Below, in pieces: positions 20,613 to 31,751 of a DNA stretch of 64,000 bases. Position 1 is the stretch's first letter. Each line of letters starts with the position of its first letter. Position numbers and translations under genes: made by a program. Origin of the DNA: Trifolium pratense (Eukaryota; Streptophyta; Magnoliopsida; Fabales; Fabaceae). The DNA lies in contig NC_060060.1 in assembly GCF_020283565.1 (NCBI RefSeq), forward strand, positions 48,906,015 through 48,970,014, in the 5' to 3' direction. The notes beneath the pieces are model-generated. The model saw only the letters and a list, made by a program, of their open reading frames with translations, was not told the origin of the DNA and made no database searches.

Positions 20613-22050
20613 AGAGAATTGTATAAAGAATACAAATATTTGAAAGAAAAGTTATTTATTAATATATTTAATATATTTTATTATGCATTTAGAGTGAAAA
20701 TCATGACTTTCTTAAAATATGGAAAGGAAATCATAAAACAAAAACGAATTTAAGTTTTTCAAATCTCTTTTATTGGATCAATTTATTCTTTTAATTTTCC
20801 GGTAGAAAAGTTCATATCATTTCCCAAAAAGTATTCTTCTTTAATGGTAGATCAAGAATCATAATATTGTGTTGACCTAGGAAGCACCGACACTCCTCAG
20901 ATTAGACGTTTTGATAGATAATGTTTGAACTTCAAATCCAATATATGTAGACTAGCATTTGGTAGAATCCTATGTGGGAAGCTTGGCATAATATGTGATA
21001 GTGTTCTTTCGGAATTTAAGGAGTTGGTTCTAATGTGCGGAGCCCTGATAAGAAACTTAGAGCTGACAAGTTAGGTCTCATATTGTGTTGCGCCGGCCCT
21101 GACTGTTATGAACCATGTCTGTCAAGTTAACCACAACCATTAGATCAAGTTATACATAGACAACCATGTAAAGAATGTTATAATTAAAAGTCTTAGAACA
21201 CCATAAGATGAACAAACACACAAGTAGTCTCTTATGGTTAATGCAATAATTGAACATAGTACATAGCCCTCCAGATGAAGCTACCTAATGCTCACTGACT
21301 ATCCATTATGAAAGTACAAGAATGATCAAAATTCAGTAAGAAAGTGGAATAGTTGTTTAGTTAAGTTTCTCAATAGTTATTGGGACTGTGTCAAAAAAAA
21401 AAAAAAGTTAGTGGGACATGACAGAATCTACAAGAGTACAATATTCCAATACATAGACCATAGTGAAAGTTTATTCTAAAAACCAAACAATGTTTGACAT
21501 TGATGAAACAGAACAACTACTAGACATATAGATTTCCTACTCTTCTGGCTCAGCACCTGACATGAAGCTCAAATTACAACAATAGTTCAAGACAGTGAAC
21601 ATCAGTTAAACAGAATTTTTGTATTCAACTGAAGAGACACAGTTAAACATCGAACCTTACTACCTTACTAAAGAAAAAGATGATGATATAGGGGTGGCAA
21701 AGCGGCGGCCCGCCCCGTTTAGGCTCGACCCGTCCCAAAACTATGCAGGGTGGGACAGACCAACTTAGGAATTTCGGGGGGCCCGGAAGAAACATGGGGG
21801 AGAAGAGAAAAATTCCCATTTAACTACCTGAAATGAATCTTAAAATGTACTACTATTATTATAGTTAAACTCATACTATAGTGTTCCCACAATGTGTGAG
21901 TCTAGCTACTAGGCTATTTGACGGAAAAAAAAAAAACTCTTACTATAGTTTTTTTTCTTGAAAAAATCTCATACTATAGACTATAGTTTTTTTTTGTTGA
22001 CAAAATCTCATACTATAGTCTATAGTTAAACTAAGAGGGTATCGTCAGAA
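20613..22050. other. Gene-free spacer
   Basis: No ORF of note. A GC-rich patch at about 21692-21770 (GGGGTGGCAAAGCGGCGG) resembles the end of a common plant DNA element but has no partner end here. Several near-copies of a CTCATACTATAG motif occur at 21870-22030. Confidence 0.35.
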
Positions 22051-22123
22051 CCTATGTTGCCTAGGAACGGGTACGGTACTGGTACGCGGTACAACATTTT
22101 TAGAAAATTAAAGTTACGGGTAC
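22051..22123. mobile_element. Truncated end of the GTAC-rich element
   Basis: Seventy-odd bp (CTATGTTGCCTAGG, then GGGTACGGTACTGGTACG) align with the left end of the element at 27903-29305. The sequence then switches abruptly to the LTR-like block. Confidence 0.55.
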
Positions 22124-23815
22124 TGATGACAGTCAATTATATGATGTTTTTAGTAGTAATTTAGGTAGTTTTAATAGCAGTTGAAGCCCAAAAGCAAGCA
22201 AATATCTGGAAAAGTGAAGTTACTTGGCCCAGAAGCAAAGAAAAGTGGAAAAAACAGCAAAAAGACAAAAATGTAATAAAGCAGCGCAACCATCGTACCC
22301 ACGATGAATCTCAGCGTGGCTCGATGAGCATGGTTGTCAAACTTGCGAGTAGACTCTTAAACTCATACGAGTTTACGTATCTAGGAAGCAAAAACGAATT
22401 GAATCGCTCATAGAATTGATTTTTGATAAACTCGATTAGATTCAAATAGACTCGCATAGACTCGTATAAACTCGCGAGTTTATGGCGAGTTTTCGAGTCT
22501 ATAAATTTTTCTAGAATTTCTTTATATAAAAGAATCCCCATAAAAAGCCCAAAACACAAAAAAAAATTAAAAAAAACAAAACAATTGAAAACTCTTAAAC
22601 CTTTTTTTTCTACTATATATACGTAATAGTACATTAGTACCCAACATTTGGAATTAGAAACCATGAAACTAGTTGCCATCGACGAAGAAGGTGTTTTATC
22701 TGGGCAGAGTTTGATGATGATGTTGGTGAAGATGATGGTGATGATTTCACTGGAGCTTTTGATGTATGAAGCCATTATCATATATATTTCACCGGAGCTT
22801 TGCTATTTTGTTTGTTTTATTATGGAGCTTTTTTGCTTTGGAGTTTGAAATTTGAATTTTTATGTTAATTGGTGTTCATTATATATATATATATATGTCA
22901 TTTATGAGCAACTTATATGCTTTTGAAACTCATTTTTAAGTTTCCATAAACTCGTAAGAGTCTACGACCCTTTGCGAGTCTGAGTAGACTCTCGAGTCTG
23001 ACAACCTTGGTGATGAGAAGGCGGTTAAATTGAAGAAAATCTGCAACAAATCTTTTCCATCGTACCATGATGGCTTGTCATCGTGGCACGATGACGACTT
23101 GAAAAGCACGCAGGAAATCCTGAGAAGATCTTCCATCATACCACGATATGATCCATCATGGCCACGATGAGGCAAAAATACACGCCATCGTGGCCACGAT
23201 GGGTGCGATGGACGCACATAAAAAGCCCAAACCAAACTGAAAAACTATAAATAGAGTCTTCTTCCTCCACTATTATTCATTCAGAAATATTCAGAGACAT
23301 TGAATATTCACTATATATAGAGTTAGGACAACTCTAAGGAGGAGGCCAAGGAACTCCAAGGCCAACAAGGTTCTTTTCTTTTTGTCTTTGTAATTTATTT
23401 TTCCTAGGTTAGGTGGAGTCTAGGAACTCCCTTACGAATGCTTGGTTTGTATTTTGTACAATTTGCGTATAAATTCACTTGTTTTCTTATTGCAAACTCT
23501 TTTATTGTCCGGTTTTATATTTATTTTAATATTGATCACATTAGAATAAAATCTAAGGACCTAGTGGATATCGCATAGAAAATGAAGCTAGTAATCCTGA
23601 ATGAATGACAGTTTGCTAGGGCCAAGATGAGACCATATAAATTCAGTATCTGAGGTCTTAATATAGGATTAGAACGCACGATAATTCCTGCCTGACAGAG
23701 TTATAACTAGTTAGAGGCACACGTGACGGCTTATGACACATGGAGCCACTAAGGTAATGATACCAACGTTTTTAACAAAAAAGTGGAACCTGAGGCGATG
23801 AAACTTAAATAAACT
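22124..23815 (+). mobile_element. Probable solo LTR (Gypsy-like) with nested hAT MITE
   Basis: It starts TGATGACAG and contains a TATA box (TATAAATAG, about 23247-23255) followed by a polyadenylation-like AT-rich region, the layout of U3-R-U5. A cluster of CATCGTGG/CCACGATG palindromes precedes the TATA box. Removing the insert at 22329-23009 makes the upstream part continuous. I could not fix the right end or a target duplication, so class and boundaries are tentative. Confidence 0.4.
22329..23009. mobile_element. hAT-like non-autonomous element
   Basis: Terminal inverted repeats CATGGTTGTCA and TGACAACCTTG extend into longer imperfect arms with repeated ACTCG motifs. Flanks TCGATGAG and GTGATGAG agree at six of eight bases. 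The interior has a GATGATG-rich patch and no convincing transposase. Confidence 0.6.
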
Positions 23816-23969
23816 AAGGGTAACCACTAACTAGGCTCTCCACAGTTTGAAATAGAAATATGAAAAGATATGGCTTCGAACCTATTTTTAATAGTATAAC
23901 TCCTGATAGAGGGAAAAAATGGAATAACCACCAAGCAGAAGTAAGGGAGGGATCCGACCATACTTAAAC

Positions 23970-25275
23970 ACTCGATGTAACTTCCAACCTCTTGATCAAT
24001 TGTATCTGTCAATTGGGTCATATCAATTTTGCTTTTTCTGTATTTTCCAACATTCTCAAGAGGGGTTTTAACCTGGATGCCATAACTTTGACCACACTCA
24101 TCAAGGGTTATTGCCTCAAAGGTGAGATCCATAAAGCTTTGCACTTTCACGACAACGTGGTAGCGCAGGGGTTCCGGTTGAACCATGTTAGTTACGGGAC
24201 CTTAATCAACGGGTTATGTTAAGTTGGGGAAACAAGATCAGCCCTACAATTGCTGAGACGAATTGATGGGAAACTGTTACAACCTAATGTGGTAAGGTAC
24301 AGTGCCATTACTGAAAGTATGTGCAAAGATAAACTTGTTAATAATGCTTTTGATTTATATTCTGAAATGGTCGCTAAGAGAATTTATCCTAATGTTGTCA
24401 CTTATAGTACTTTAATTAGTGGATTTTGCATTGTTGGTAAATTGAAAGAAGCAATCGATTTGTTTAATGAAATGGTTTTGGAAAACATCAACCCGAAAAT
24501 GTATACGTTTGATGATCAGAAAGAAGTTAACAATGTGTTTGCTATGATGATCAGAAAAGGTGTTAAACCTGATGTTATTACTTATAGCTCGTTAATGGAT
24601 GGATATTGCTTAGTTAAAGAAATGAAGTTTGGAGCTATAGTATTATGATTAATGGATTTTGTAAGGTTAAAATGGTGGATGAAGCCTTAAATCTCATCGA
24701 AGAAATGTGTTGTAGAAACATAATTCCTAATGTGGTAACATACAGTTCCCTTATTGATGGTTTGGGCAAATTAGGGAGAATCTCACATGCTTTGAAGCTT
24801 GTCGATGAGATGCACGATAGAGGTCTACCACCTGATATATTTATTTACTTACAATTCAATATTTGATGCTTTATGCAAAAGCCATCATGTTGAAAAGGCA
24901 ATTGCATTATTAACAAAAGTTAAGGACGAGGGTATTAAAACAAATGTGAAGACGTATACTATTCTTATTCACGGATTGTGTAACTTAGGAAGAGTAGAGG
25001 ATGCGAGAAATGTTTTTGAAGATCTTTTGGTCAAAGGCTACAGTCTAGACTAGATGTTTATACATATATATACTGTTATGATCCAAGGGTTTTGCAACAA
25101 GGGATTATTTGATGAAGCGTTGGCCTTGCTATCAAAAATGAAAGATAATAGTTGCATTCCAAATGCTGCAACTTATGAAATAATTATCCGTTCTCTGTTT
25201 AATAAAGGTGAAAATGATAAGGCAGAGAAACTTCTACATGAAATTATCGCGAAAGGTCTACTTTTAGATTGAAAC
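23970..25275 (+). pseudogene. RFL-PPR pseudogene A (plus strand)
   Basis: Similarity to the intact genes starts in repeat 2 (VTSNLLINCICQLGHINFAF) and runs to the C-terminal LLHEIIAKGLL. The N-terminus and presequence are replaced by unrelated sequence. Lesions in order: TAA right after LINGLC (about 24220), a deletion in repeat 7 joining YTF to DQKEV, a deletion between repeats 8 and 9 after KEM, a frameshift near 24845, and a TAG after KGYSLD (about 25051). It cannot make a PPR protein. Beyond the stop, GTAAG at about 25279 and TTTTGTAG at about 25394 could bound a 3'-UTR intron. Confidence 0.9.
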
Positions 25276-25420
25276 TAGGTAAGGTGGTTCTTTTGTTACT
25301 CATTGTTATATTTCAAGTTTATGGTATCATTTTGTTTTTGTGGTTTCATTGTCAATTGAGAAACAAACTTTTGTTATTGTTGTTTCTTTTGTAGGACATA
25401 TCCAAGTTGATAGGTAGAAG

Positions 25421-25535
25421 CTAATTGAGAGTATAGCATTGTTGAAGAAGGAATGAAATTAGGGTTTGGAAGTTGTAAAAGAGGGAGAGAAGAAGCATCG
25501 TACCTCTGAAGCTGTTTGGTTGAAAACGACAACAT
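25421..25535 (-). pseudogene. 5'-end relic of an RFL-PPR gene
   Basis: On the minus strand it begins MLSFSTKQLQRYDASS and continues into NPNFIPSSTMLYSQ, then loses similarity. It lies 150 bp beyond the plus-strand pseudogene and points back at it, the remains of an inverted arrangement. Confidence 0.7.
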
Positions 25536-25720
25536 TGTGTAGAATGAATGAATGTATTAAGGATAACATTGAACCTATGTACAACAAGAAATGTTCCCTC
25601 TCTCTATTATTTAGGATTCATTCGTTCAATGTTTATGTTGGTGGATGATTGGGTTATAGGGAGTTAAGTTAATATTGGCTTCTTCATATTGGGAGGAGAT
25701 GGTGAACAAAAGGATGACTC

Positions 25721-26250
25721 GGTGGTGGTGAATCCACCGCCTAATTACTCCGTCTCTGTTGAAAGACGAAAACATAACCAACGTTCAGACTGTTTGTTTG
25801 AGATTTAAAAAAATTATTTTTTGTAGAGATTTTGAAAAAAATCTAAAGCTATTTGCCGTTTGTTTATAATCATTAAAATCTATTTTTTTTTAAGATAGTG
25901 AGGGATGATGAATGATAAAAAAAATGGATTAAAAGCTATTGAAAATAGATTCTTATTTTGATGAAAAAAATAATTTTTTTGGTGGTGGTGATTCCACCTC
26001 CTAATTACTCCGTCTCTGTTGAAAGACAAAAACACAACCAACGTTCGGACTGTTTGTTTGAGATTTAAAAAAATTATTTTTAAAAAAATTATTTTTTGTA
26101 GAGATTTTGAAAAAAATCTAAAGCTATTTGCCGTTTGTTTATAATCATTAAAATCTATATTTTTAAGATAGTGAGGGATGATGAATGATAAAAAAAATGG
26201 ATTAAAAGCTATTGAAAATAGATTCTCATTTTGATGAAAAAAATAATTTT
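25721..26250 (+). repeat. 260-bp tandem duplication
   Basis: The first copy is 25721-25980 and the second starts exactly at 25981 (both GGTGGTGGTG). The second has about 18-27 extra bp in an A/T run. The unit contains TTTGTTTGAGATTT, whose complement (AAATCTAAAACAAAC) appears at 26345-26360, suggesting it arose within a hairpin MITE. Non-coding. Confidence 0.75.
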
Positions 26251-26477
26251 TTTGCTTAAATGATTTTTGAAAAAATCTGAAACAAACACAAGTAAGATAA
26301 ATAAAATAGATTTTTTTTAAATAAAATAGATTTTCTTGGTGAAAAATCTAAAACAAACAGGCCTGTTATCTTTTCACGAAACTCTAATTTTGAAAATACA
26401 CGTGGTGCTTTGTTATTAGACACAGTAAAAACAGGACTTGCAGAACTGCACTTAAGTTTTGTCCATAAAACATATTA

Positions 26478-26657
26478 GGACAAAACTTACATGTATTTCC
26501 ATACATGCATTTCTTACTTTTCCTCTCACAAAGAGGTAGTTTTTTTATTAAAAAATAATTTTCTTTTATTTTTTCAAAATGAAAAACACAAATAACCACC
26601 TCTTTGTGAGTGGAAATGTAAGAAATGCAAGTATGGAAATGCATGTAAGTTTTGTCT
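26478..26657. mobile_element. 180-bp hairpin MITE, 9-bp target duplication
   Basis: Arms of about 75 bp (outer GGACAAAACTTACATG and CATGTAAGTTTTGTCT) fold on each other. Both sides carry AACATATTA (26469-26477 and 26658-26666). The nine-base duplication points to Mutator-type mobilisation. Confidence 0.75.
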
Positions 26658-26666
26658 AACATATTA

Positions 26667-27065
26667 TAAATAGGAACAAAACGAAATGATAAAAAGCTTA
26701 TAAAAAGTTTAAAAAAATTATAGAAAGAATATAAAAAATGAAAAGATGAATATGCATAAAAATAGGAATATAGAAATATAAATCATTAACAATGTTTTTG
26801 CAAAAAATAAAATACATGAACAATATTTTTCATTAAAAATAAATAATTAAATAATATTACAATACTACTAAATTTACTAGTACTAACTACGAGTAATAAT
26901 AATAAAGTTATTATAAAAAATATAATAACAAAGTTATTATAAAAAAATATAATTAAGTTAATTACTAGTATCAAATTTAATTAAAACAAAACGTTAATTA
27001 CTATCAGATTTACTAAATTATCCTTAAAAATTATACACGGGACTTTTTTTATTAAAAGTCAATAG
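26667..27065. other. AT-rich sequence, probably Helitron body
   Basis: No ORF. It runs directly into the Helitron 3' end at 27066-27096; I could not identify the 5' TC end. Confidence 0.3.
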
Positions 27066-27096
27066 ACCCGTGCGAATGCACGAGTCTTTTAACTAG
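27066..27096 (+). mobile_element. Helitron 3' terminus
   Basis: GACCCGTGC and GCACGAGTC form the stem, followed by TTTTAA and CTAG with host T at 27097. This is identical to the end at 1-22, marking the left boundary of similarity between the two RFL units. Confidence 0.5.
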
Positions 27097-27098
27097 TA

Positions 27099-27398
27099 CT
27101 CCCTCCGTCCCAAATTATAAGGGAAAAAAACCCATTTTTTTGTCCCAAATTATAAGAGAAAAAATCACTTTCAAGAATGTTTTTTCCTTATTTTCATAAA
27201 ATTAAATGCAAATTGCTTTTAATTTCTTCTCTCTCTCATTTTCTCAATAAACAACAACCAATAAAAATTGGTTTTACATCTTCCTATGCAACTTATTCCA
27301 AGGAAAACCCACAAAAACATACTTCAACTTCTCATGTTTTACTTTTTCTTAATAAGTATGATTTTTTTATTTTCCGTTATAATTTTGGACGGAGGGAG
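27099..27398. mobile_element. 300-bp Stowaway MITE
   Basis: The ends CTCCCTCCGTCC and GGACGGAGGGAG are perfect inverted repeats with TA on both sides. The paralogous position near 22-24 holds a single TA, so the unoccupied site is in this window. Confidence 0.85.
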
Positions 27399-27413
27399 TA
27401 CTTTTAAAAAGTA

Positions 27414-27687
27414 TTCCCTCTGGCCTCTTTTATAAGCAAATATGTTTATTTGCACACTTATTAAGAAGTTATTTTTTTGTTTTGATTTTATGTAAAATTT
27501 ATATTACAATTCTTAAAATGACCTTAAATTTGCATTGGAACTCTACAATCATTTTAAAAAGTAGAACAATTAATGAAGGTACTTTTGGAAGAATAACATT
27601 AAATAAACTTGATTTTGGTAACTTTTGCTTATATTTAAGGCCAAATTTTTTTATTGACATTTGCTTATAAATAAGGCTGGAGAGAGT
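27414..27687. mobile_element. Stowaway-like MITE, second copy
   Basis: This is the copy of 38-310 carried by segmental duplication, with several point changes at the right end. Confidence 0.55.
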
Positions 27688-27902
27688 TATATTACAAAAA
27701 TTTCAAGAATCTTTTACTTTATTTTGTTCCTTAACTATTGCTCCGCGTACAATAGTTAGTATTTCCATAATTTTATTGAGAAAGGTAATTTGTTGAAGCA
27801 ATACAAAAAACAATTGTTGTATTAAAAACATCCAGCAACTATAACAATAACAGTAGCAGCAGTAAGCACTAGAACAAACGAGAGAAAACTTAAACTTTTA
27901 AT

Positions 27903-29305
27903 CTATATTGCCCAGGTGCGGGTACGATACCGGTACGAAGTACGTCATTTTTAGAAAAATTATGGTACGGGTACGTCCAGCAGCGGACCTAGGGGTGGGC
28001 TGAGGTGGGCCACGGCCCACCCCACCCCAAAAAAATAATTTTTTTTATACATAGAGTATTAATTTAAATGTATTATTAATGATTTTAAGTCACTCAGTAT
28101 ACATATTTGTACAAATATTAATGTAAATATTAATTTAGAGATTATTATTGATGATTATAAGTAATTCGGTACACATATTAGTTCAAGTATTAGTGTAAAT
28201 ATTAATTCATAATTAATTGAATTTATAGTATTAGATAAAATTAGCAATTGAACTAGCATATATAAATATGAAATGAAATAAAAAAAAAATGTTTAATTAA
28301 TATTTAATTTTTTAAGTCCCATATTTTCACATTTGTTGCAATTATAATCCTATCTCAATGTTTTCTTCTTCTTTTTTGCCGTAAAAATAGTAAATTTTAA
28401 TGAAAAAAAAAAGTGAATTTTGGTCTCAAATTTGATATTTCATCTTTAGATTCAATGTTTGAGACAATAAATCACCTTTATGGCCCAAAATCACAATTTT
28501 TAGAGTAAAAATATCGATTATTGGTACCAAAATTATAACATATGAAAATAGAGGGACAAAAAAATTCAATTTAAAAATAGATTGACTATTTTACGGCCCA
28601 CCCACAATATTTTTCCTGGTTCCGCCACTGGGTACGTCCTATAATTTTTTTAAAAATATAATTATATATATCAAATAATATAGTTATATTGTTAAAACAA
28701 ATAATTAAACATAAAAAATATCACACCACACTTTAAATGTAATTTAAATTGTTCGAAACATCAAAATATGAAATTAAAAACCAATTAGCTCAAAAAGAGT
28801 CAATTATTTTCCTCTTCATCATCACTAAAAAGAGTGACCTCTAGTTAGGTTCACCGCGAGAAAGACTAGCAATTTCAAGAATATCAACTATATATTAAAT
28901 AAATCTCATTCATCTCTACGAATATCCCACATTTTTGTTGCACTTTCATTATAAGTATTAATATTTCTCTTTCTTCAGAGAAGACGAAGATTGGTATGAA
29001 AAAAAACTAGATGTTCATCTCTCTTTGAATTTAGTCTATTCCTTTTCAATGAATGAGTGAATAATTCCGACGGCTACTTTGTTATTGTTTTTTAGCAATA
29101 GTTGCTACTTTATATTATAAGCAAATAAAAAACGTAAATCTTCCTATAAAAAAACAAATAATAATAAAAAAAAAACCGTGTTTTTTTGGATTGGTGTACC
29201 ACGCGCATACCACAGGTGTACCACGACGTCGGTGCGTATCGGGGGAGTACCATACACGTACCGGTACCGGTACTCGGTCTAAAATAAAGTACCCATGCAA
29301 CCTAG
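27903..29305. mobile_element. 1403-bp DNA element with GTAC-rich ends
   Basis: Flanked by an exact 8-bp duplication CTTTTAAT (27895-27902 and 29306-29313); the paralogous locus at about 515-522 has one copy and no insert. The ends are weakly inverted (CTATATTGCCCAGGTGCGGGTAC against, inverted, CTAGGTTGCATGGGTAC) and both subterminal regions are dense in GTACCGGTAC-type palindromes. It has no long ORF. The 8-bp duplication favours hAT, but the termini are not a hAT consensus. A 653-bp MITE is nested in it. Confidence 0.75.
27978..28630. mobile_element. 653-bp hAT MITE nested in the GTAC-rich element
   Basis: The ends CAGCAGCGGACC and GGTTCCGCCACTG are inverted. A perfect 8-bp duplication GGTACGTC flanks them (27970-27977 and 28631-28638). 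It has GGTGGGC/GCCCACC subterminal motifs, an AT-rich interior and no transposase. Confidence 0.85.
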
Positions 29306-29539
29306 CTTTTAATATTCTAACAAACAAGGGATAATTTAGGATTTTAACAAAAATAAAATAAAGGCAATTAATTTTGTCCATATAATAAATTATTTTTTAA
29401 CATCCTAAAATTTGGGGAACCAGAAATTGCCCTATGAGGAATTTTGATTCCCTCCCCTCCTAAATAATTGAATCAAATACACTTTATTTAAAAAAAAAAT
29501 CCGGCCCTAGGAGACTACGACCAACTAATCCGAAGGGAC

Positions 29540-29896
29540 TGTTAAGAAGTCCGCATAGGTTGTGAGATGACCTGAATATGTGTTTATAAACTAGAGACAA
29601 TCCTCACCTTACAAGCTGGTTTTGTAAGGATGAGTTGAGCCCAACTCTCAATTCTAAGATGGTATCAAAGCCTCTATAGGATCCACTGAGTCATCTGTTA
29701 TCAGGTTTCCGCTATTGGGCCACCCAGCGTTTATATTCATGCACCAAGCCCAATAGTGCTGGGCATGAGGGAATGTGTTAAGAAGTCTCACATCGGTTGT
29801 GAGATGGCCTGAATATGTGTTTATAAATTAGAGGCAATCCTCACCTTACAAGCCGATTTTGTAAGGATGAGTTAGGCCCAACTCCTAATTCTAAGA
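29540..29896 (+). mobile_element. Complete TRIM retroelement
   Basis: Two LTRs of about 120 bp (29540-29659 and 29776-29896) begin TGTTAAGAAGTC. The first is followed directly by TGGTATCAAAGCC, which resembles the initiator-tRNA-Met primer site, and the second is preceded by a purine-rich GAGGGAATG. The flanks share GGAC. The 116-bp interior encodes nothing, so it depends on other elements. Confidence 0.8.
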
Positions 29897-30539
29897 GGAC
29901 CAATCCAACCGCTCACTTGCGGGACACCATTTAAAGCAAGAGTTTTTTTTTTTTTTGCTATATATGGAATTTCATTTAAAATATTATACCCACTCCCTTC
30001 AAAAATCTCCAACCAAACAGACCCTTTAAATATATAGGCTGCTGCATAATTATGCAGAAAAAATATTATGCTTCCTACATCTCAACACTTGTATTCAAGG
30101 TGTATTTAAGTTCTGACCTTTCGTAGTTACCATATTAGACAGCAATTTAACCAAAAGAACACACTACATCTCAAAAAGAAACATAATTTAAGTTACTTGT
30201 TGTGTATCGATAGTTTATTAGCACTTAAAATAGGCTCAACTAGCCAAATATTTGTTGAATTGTAGTGTTGCTGCTCCAATCATGGCCACAGCCCAGATTA
30301 ATCATAATAAATATTTCCATAACAACATACTACATAAAAATTGTATCAAAGATTATACCAAAAAAAAAGTATCAAAGAAAACATATTTTTAAGCATCATC
30401 CAATTGTATCATAACTAAGAAGAAAAACTGCAATACAAACTTTTGTATTATCAAAGTTGATAGTTTCATATTGTCTTTTCAAAACATCATACTCAGATCA
30501 CGAAATCACATCAAGAATAACAAACTCGTAATATCAACA
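29897..30539. other. Non-coding duplicated flank
   Basis: Matches 1046-1389 except for about 80 bp at 29897-29975 and 240 bp at 30133-30370 that are absent there. No gene. Confidence 0.5.
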
Positions 30540-30840
30540 ACTTCAAGAAGTCAGTTGAATAAATGGAAGAACACAGAATCAAATATCAAACTCAACTCAG
30601 ATTTCAGACCACAGTACTTTCGTCGCACTCAGGTTCAACAAGATGAAGGTCTTGACCACAGGTTTGTTGCACACTGAAGTCTTGGCGGCACATCGTACTT
30701 GAACTTTGTCCCCAATCTCGTCGCAGTTCATTTGTGCAACCATGACATGAATTTTATGCATGAGGGTGCAAAATCAGCATTCATCTCAGAATGACACGGC
30801 TGTATATGAAGGAGAAGGGCCCTGGAATACATGTTCTAGA
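30540..30840 (-). repeat. RFL-downstream repeat unit, copy 4
   Basis: Same unit as at 1390-1700. The minus frame is open with two substitutions (H to Q, A to V), whereas the plus frame carries a stop in this copy. Confidence 0.5.
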
Positions 30841-31751
30841 ATAGCATACATCTAAGCTTGTACTATAAATACATGTTCCATAAATAATATAAACCAAAAT
30901 TAAAGATAAATACTCATCCAAAAATGCAAAATCAGTAATTATATAGATCCAAGTTTGTACCTGTTGTGTACAATTCAAGTCTTTGGATATTGAATCTTAA
31001 GTTTATCATTCGAAAATAGTTAAGTTTTGTAAGATTAAAATTATTATTACGCAGAAGTACAAGTATTACAAAGAAAAAAGAAATTTAGTGACTCGTGGAT
31101 CCAACAAATATTGAGATTCAGATTCAACAAACATTAAGAACGCTTTGTAACAGATGCCAAATTCCAGTCCACATAGATTGGATTTTAAGTTCAGACATTA
31201 CCTAGCTGTAAATTAAATTGACGCCGATAAACACTAAAATAATTAGTTTATAAAAACTACATACAATGCAAAGATTTTAATTCGCACAGTTAACCAAAAT
31301 ACCATATAACTTTGGGTCAGTAAACTAATTGCTATAAAGGACAAGTGATCAATACAGTTACCATGCAAAAGGTCGAAAACACAAAGCAGGTGGCCAAAAT
31401 GATTCTTAGCCTCAAGCTTCCTACAAGTATTAAAGATCTAATCAATAAGACATATGTAAATAGACATACTAACTATATCTAACCGGGACAGCAATATAAG
31501 TGTCATGCTTGTGCTTGTTGTGTGTACAACTCCACAGTCTAAAGAAACACTTTAATTGACAATAATTGACTTTATTACTTGGCTGGAGCAAGTGTAGTAC
31601 AATTTGTAAACTCCTAACCCAACAATATTTCCAAGACAACCGTAACAAATATATTCATTCACTTCCCCACAAATTTCAAACTCACCAATATCCCAATCTT
31701 TGAAGTATAAGCACACTTAACAAAAGAAATAACAATAACAAAATAACAATC
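30841..31751. other. 3' flank of RFL gene 3
   Basis: Non-coding. It lacks about 185 bp present in the other three flanks, at the junction near 31393 (GGTGGCCAAAATGATTC). Closest to the flank at 10960-11287 near the gene. Confidence 0.5.

Noticed and set aside
22936..23235. 99-residue minus-strand ORF
   Set aside because: It spans the end of a hAT MITE and the CATCGTGG palindromes. Its composition (His/Trp/Arg/Asp repeats) follows from the palindromes.
29115..29381. 88-residue minus ORF at the end of the GTAC-rich element
   Set aside because: It crosses the element boundary and target duplication and encodes low-complexity sequence.
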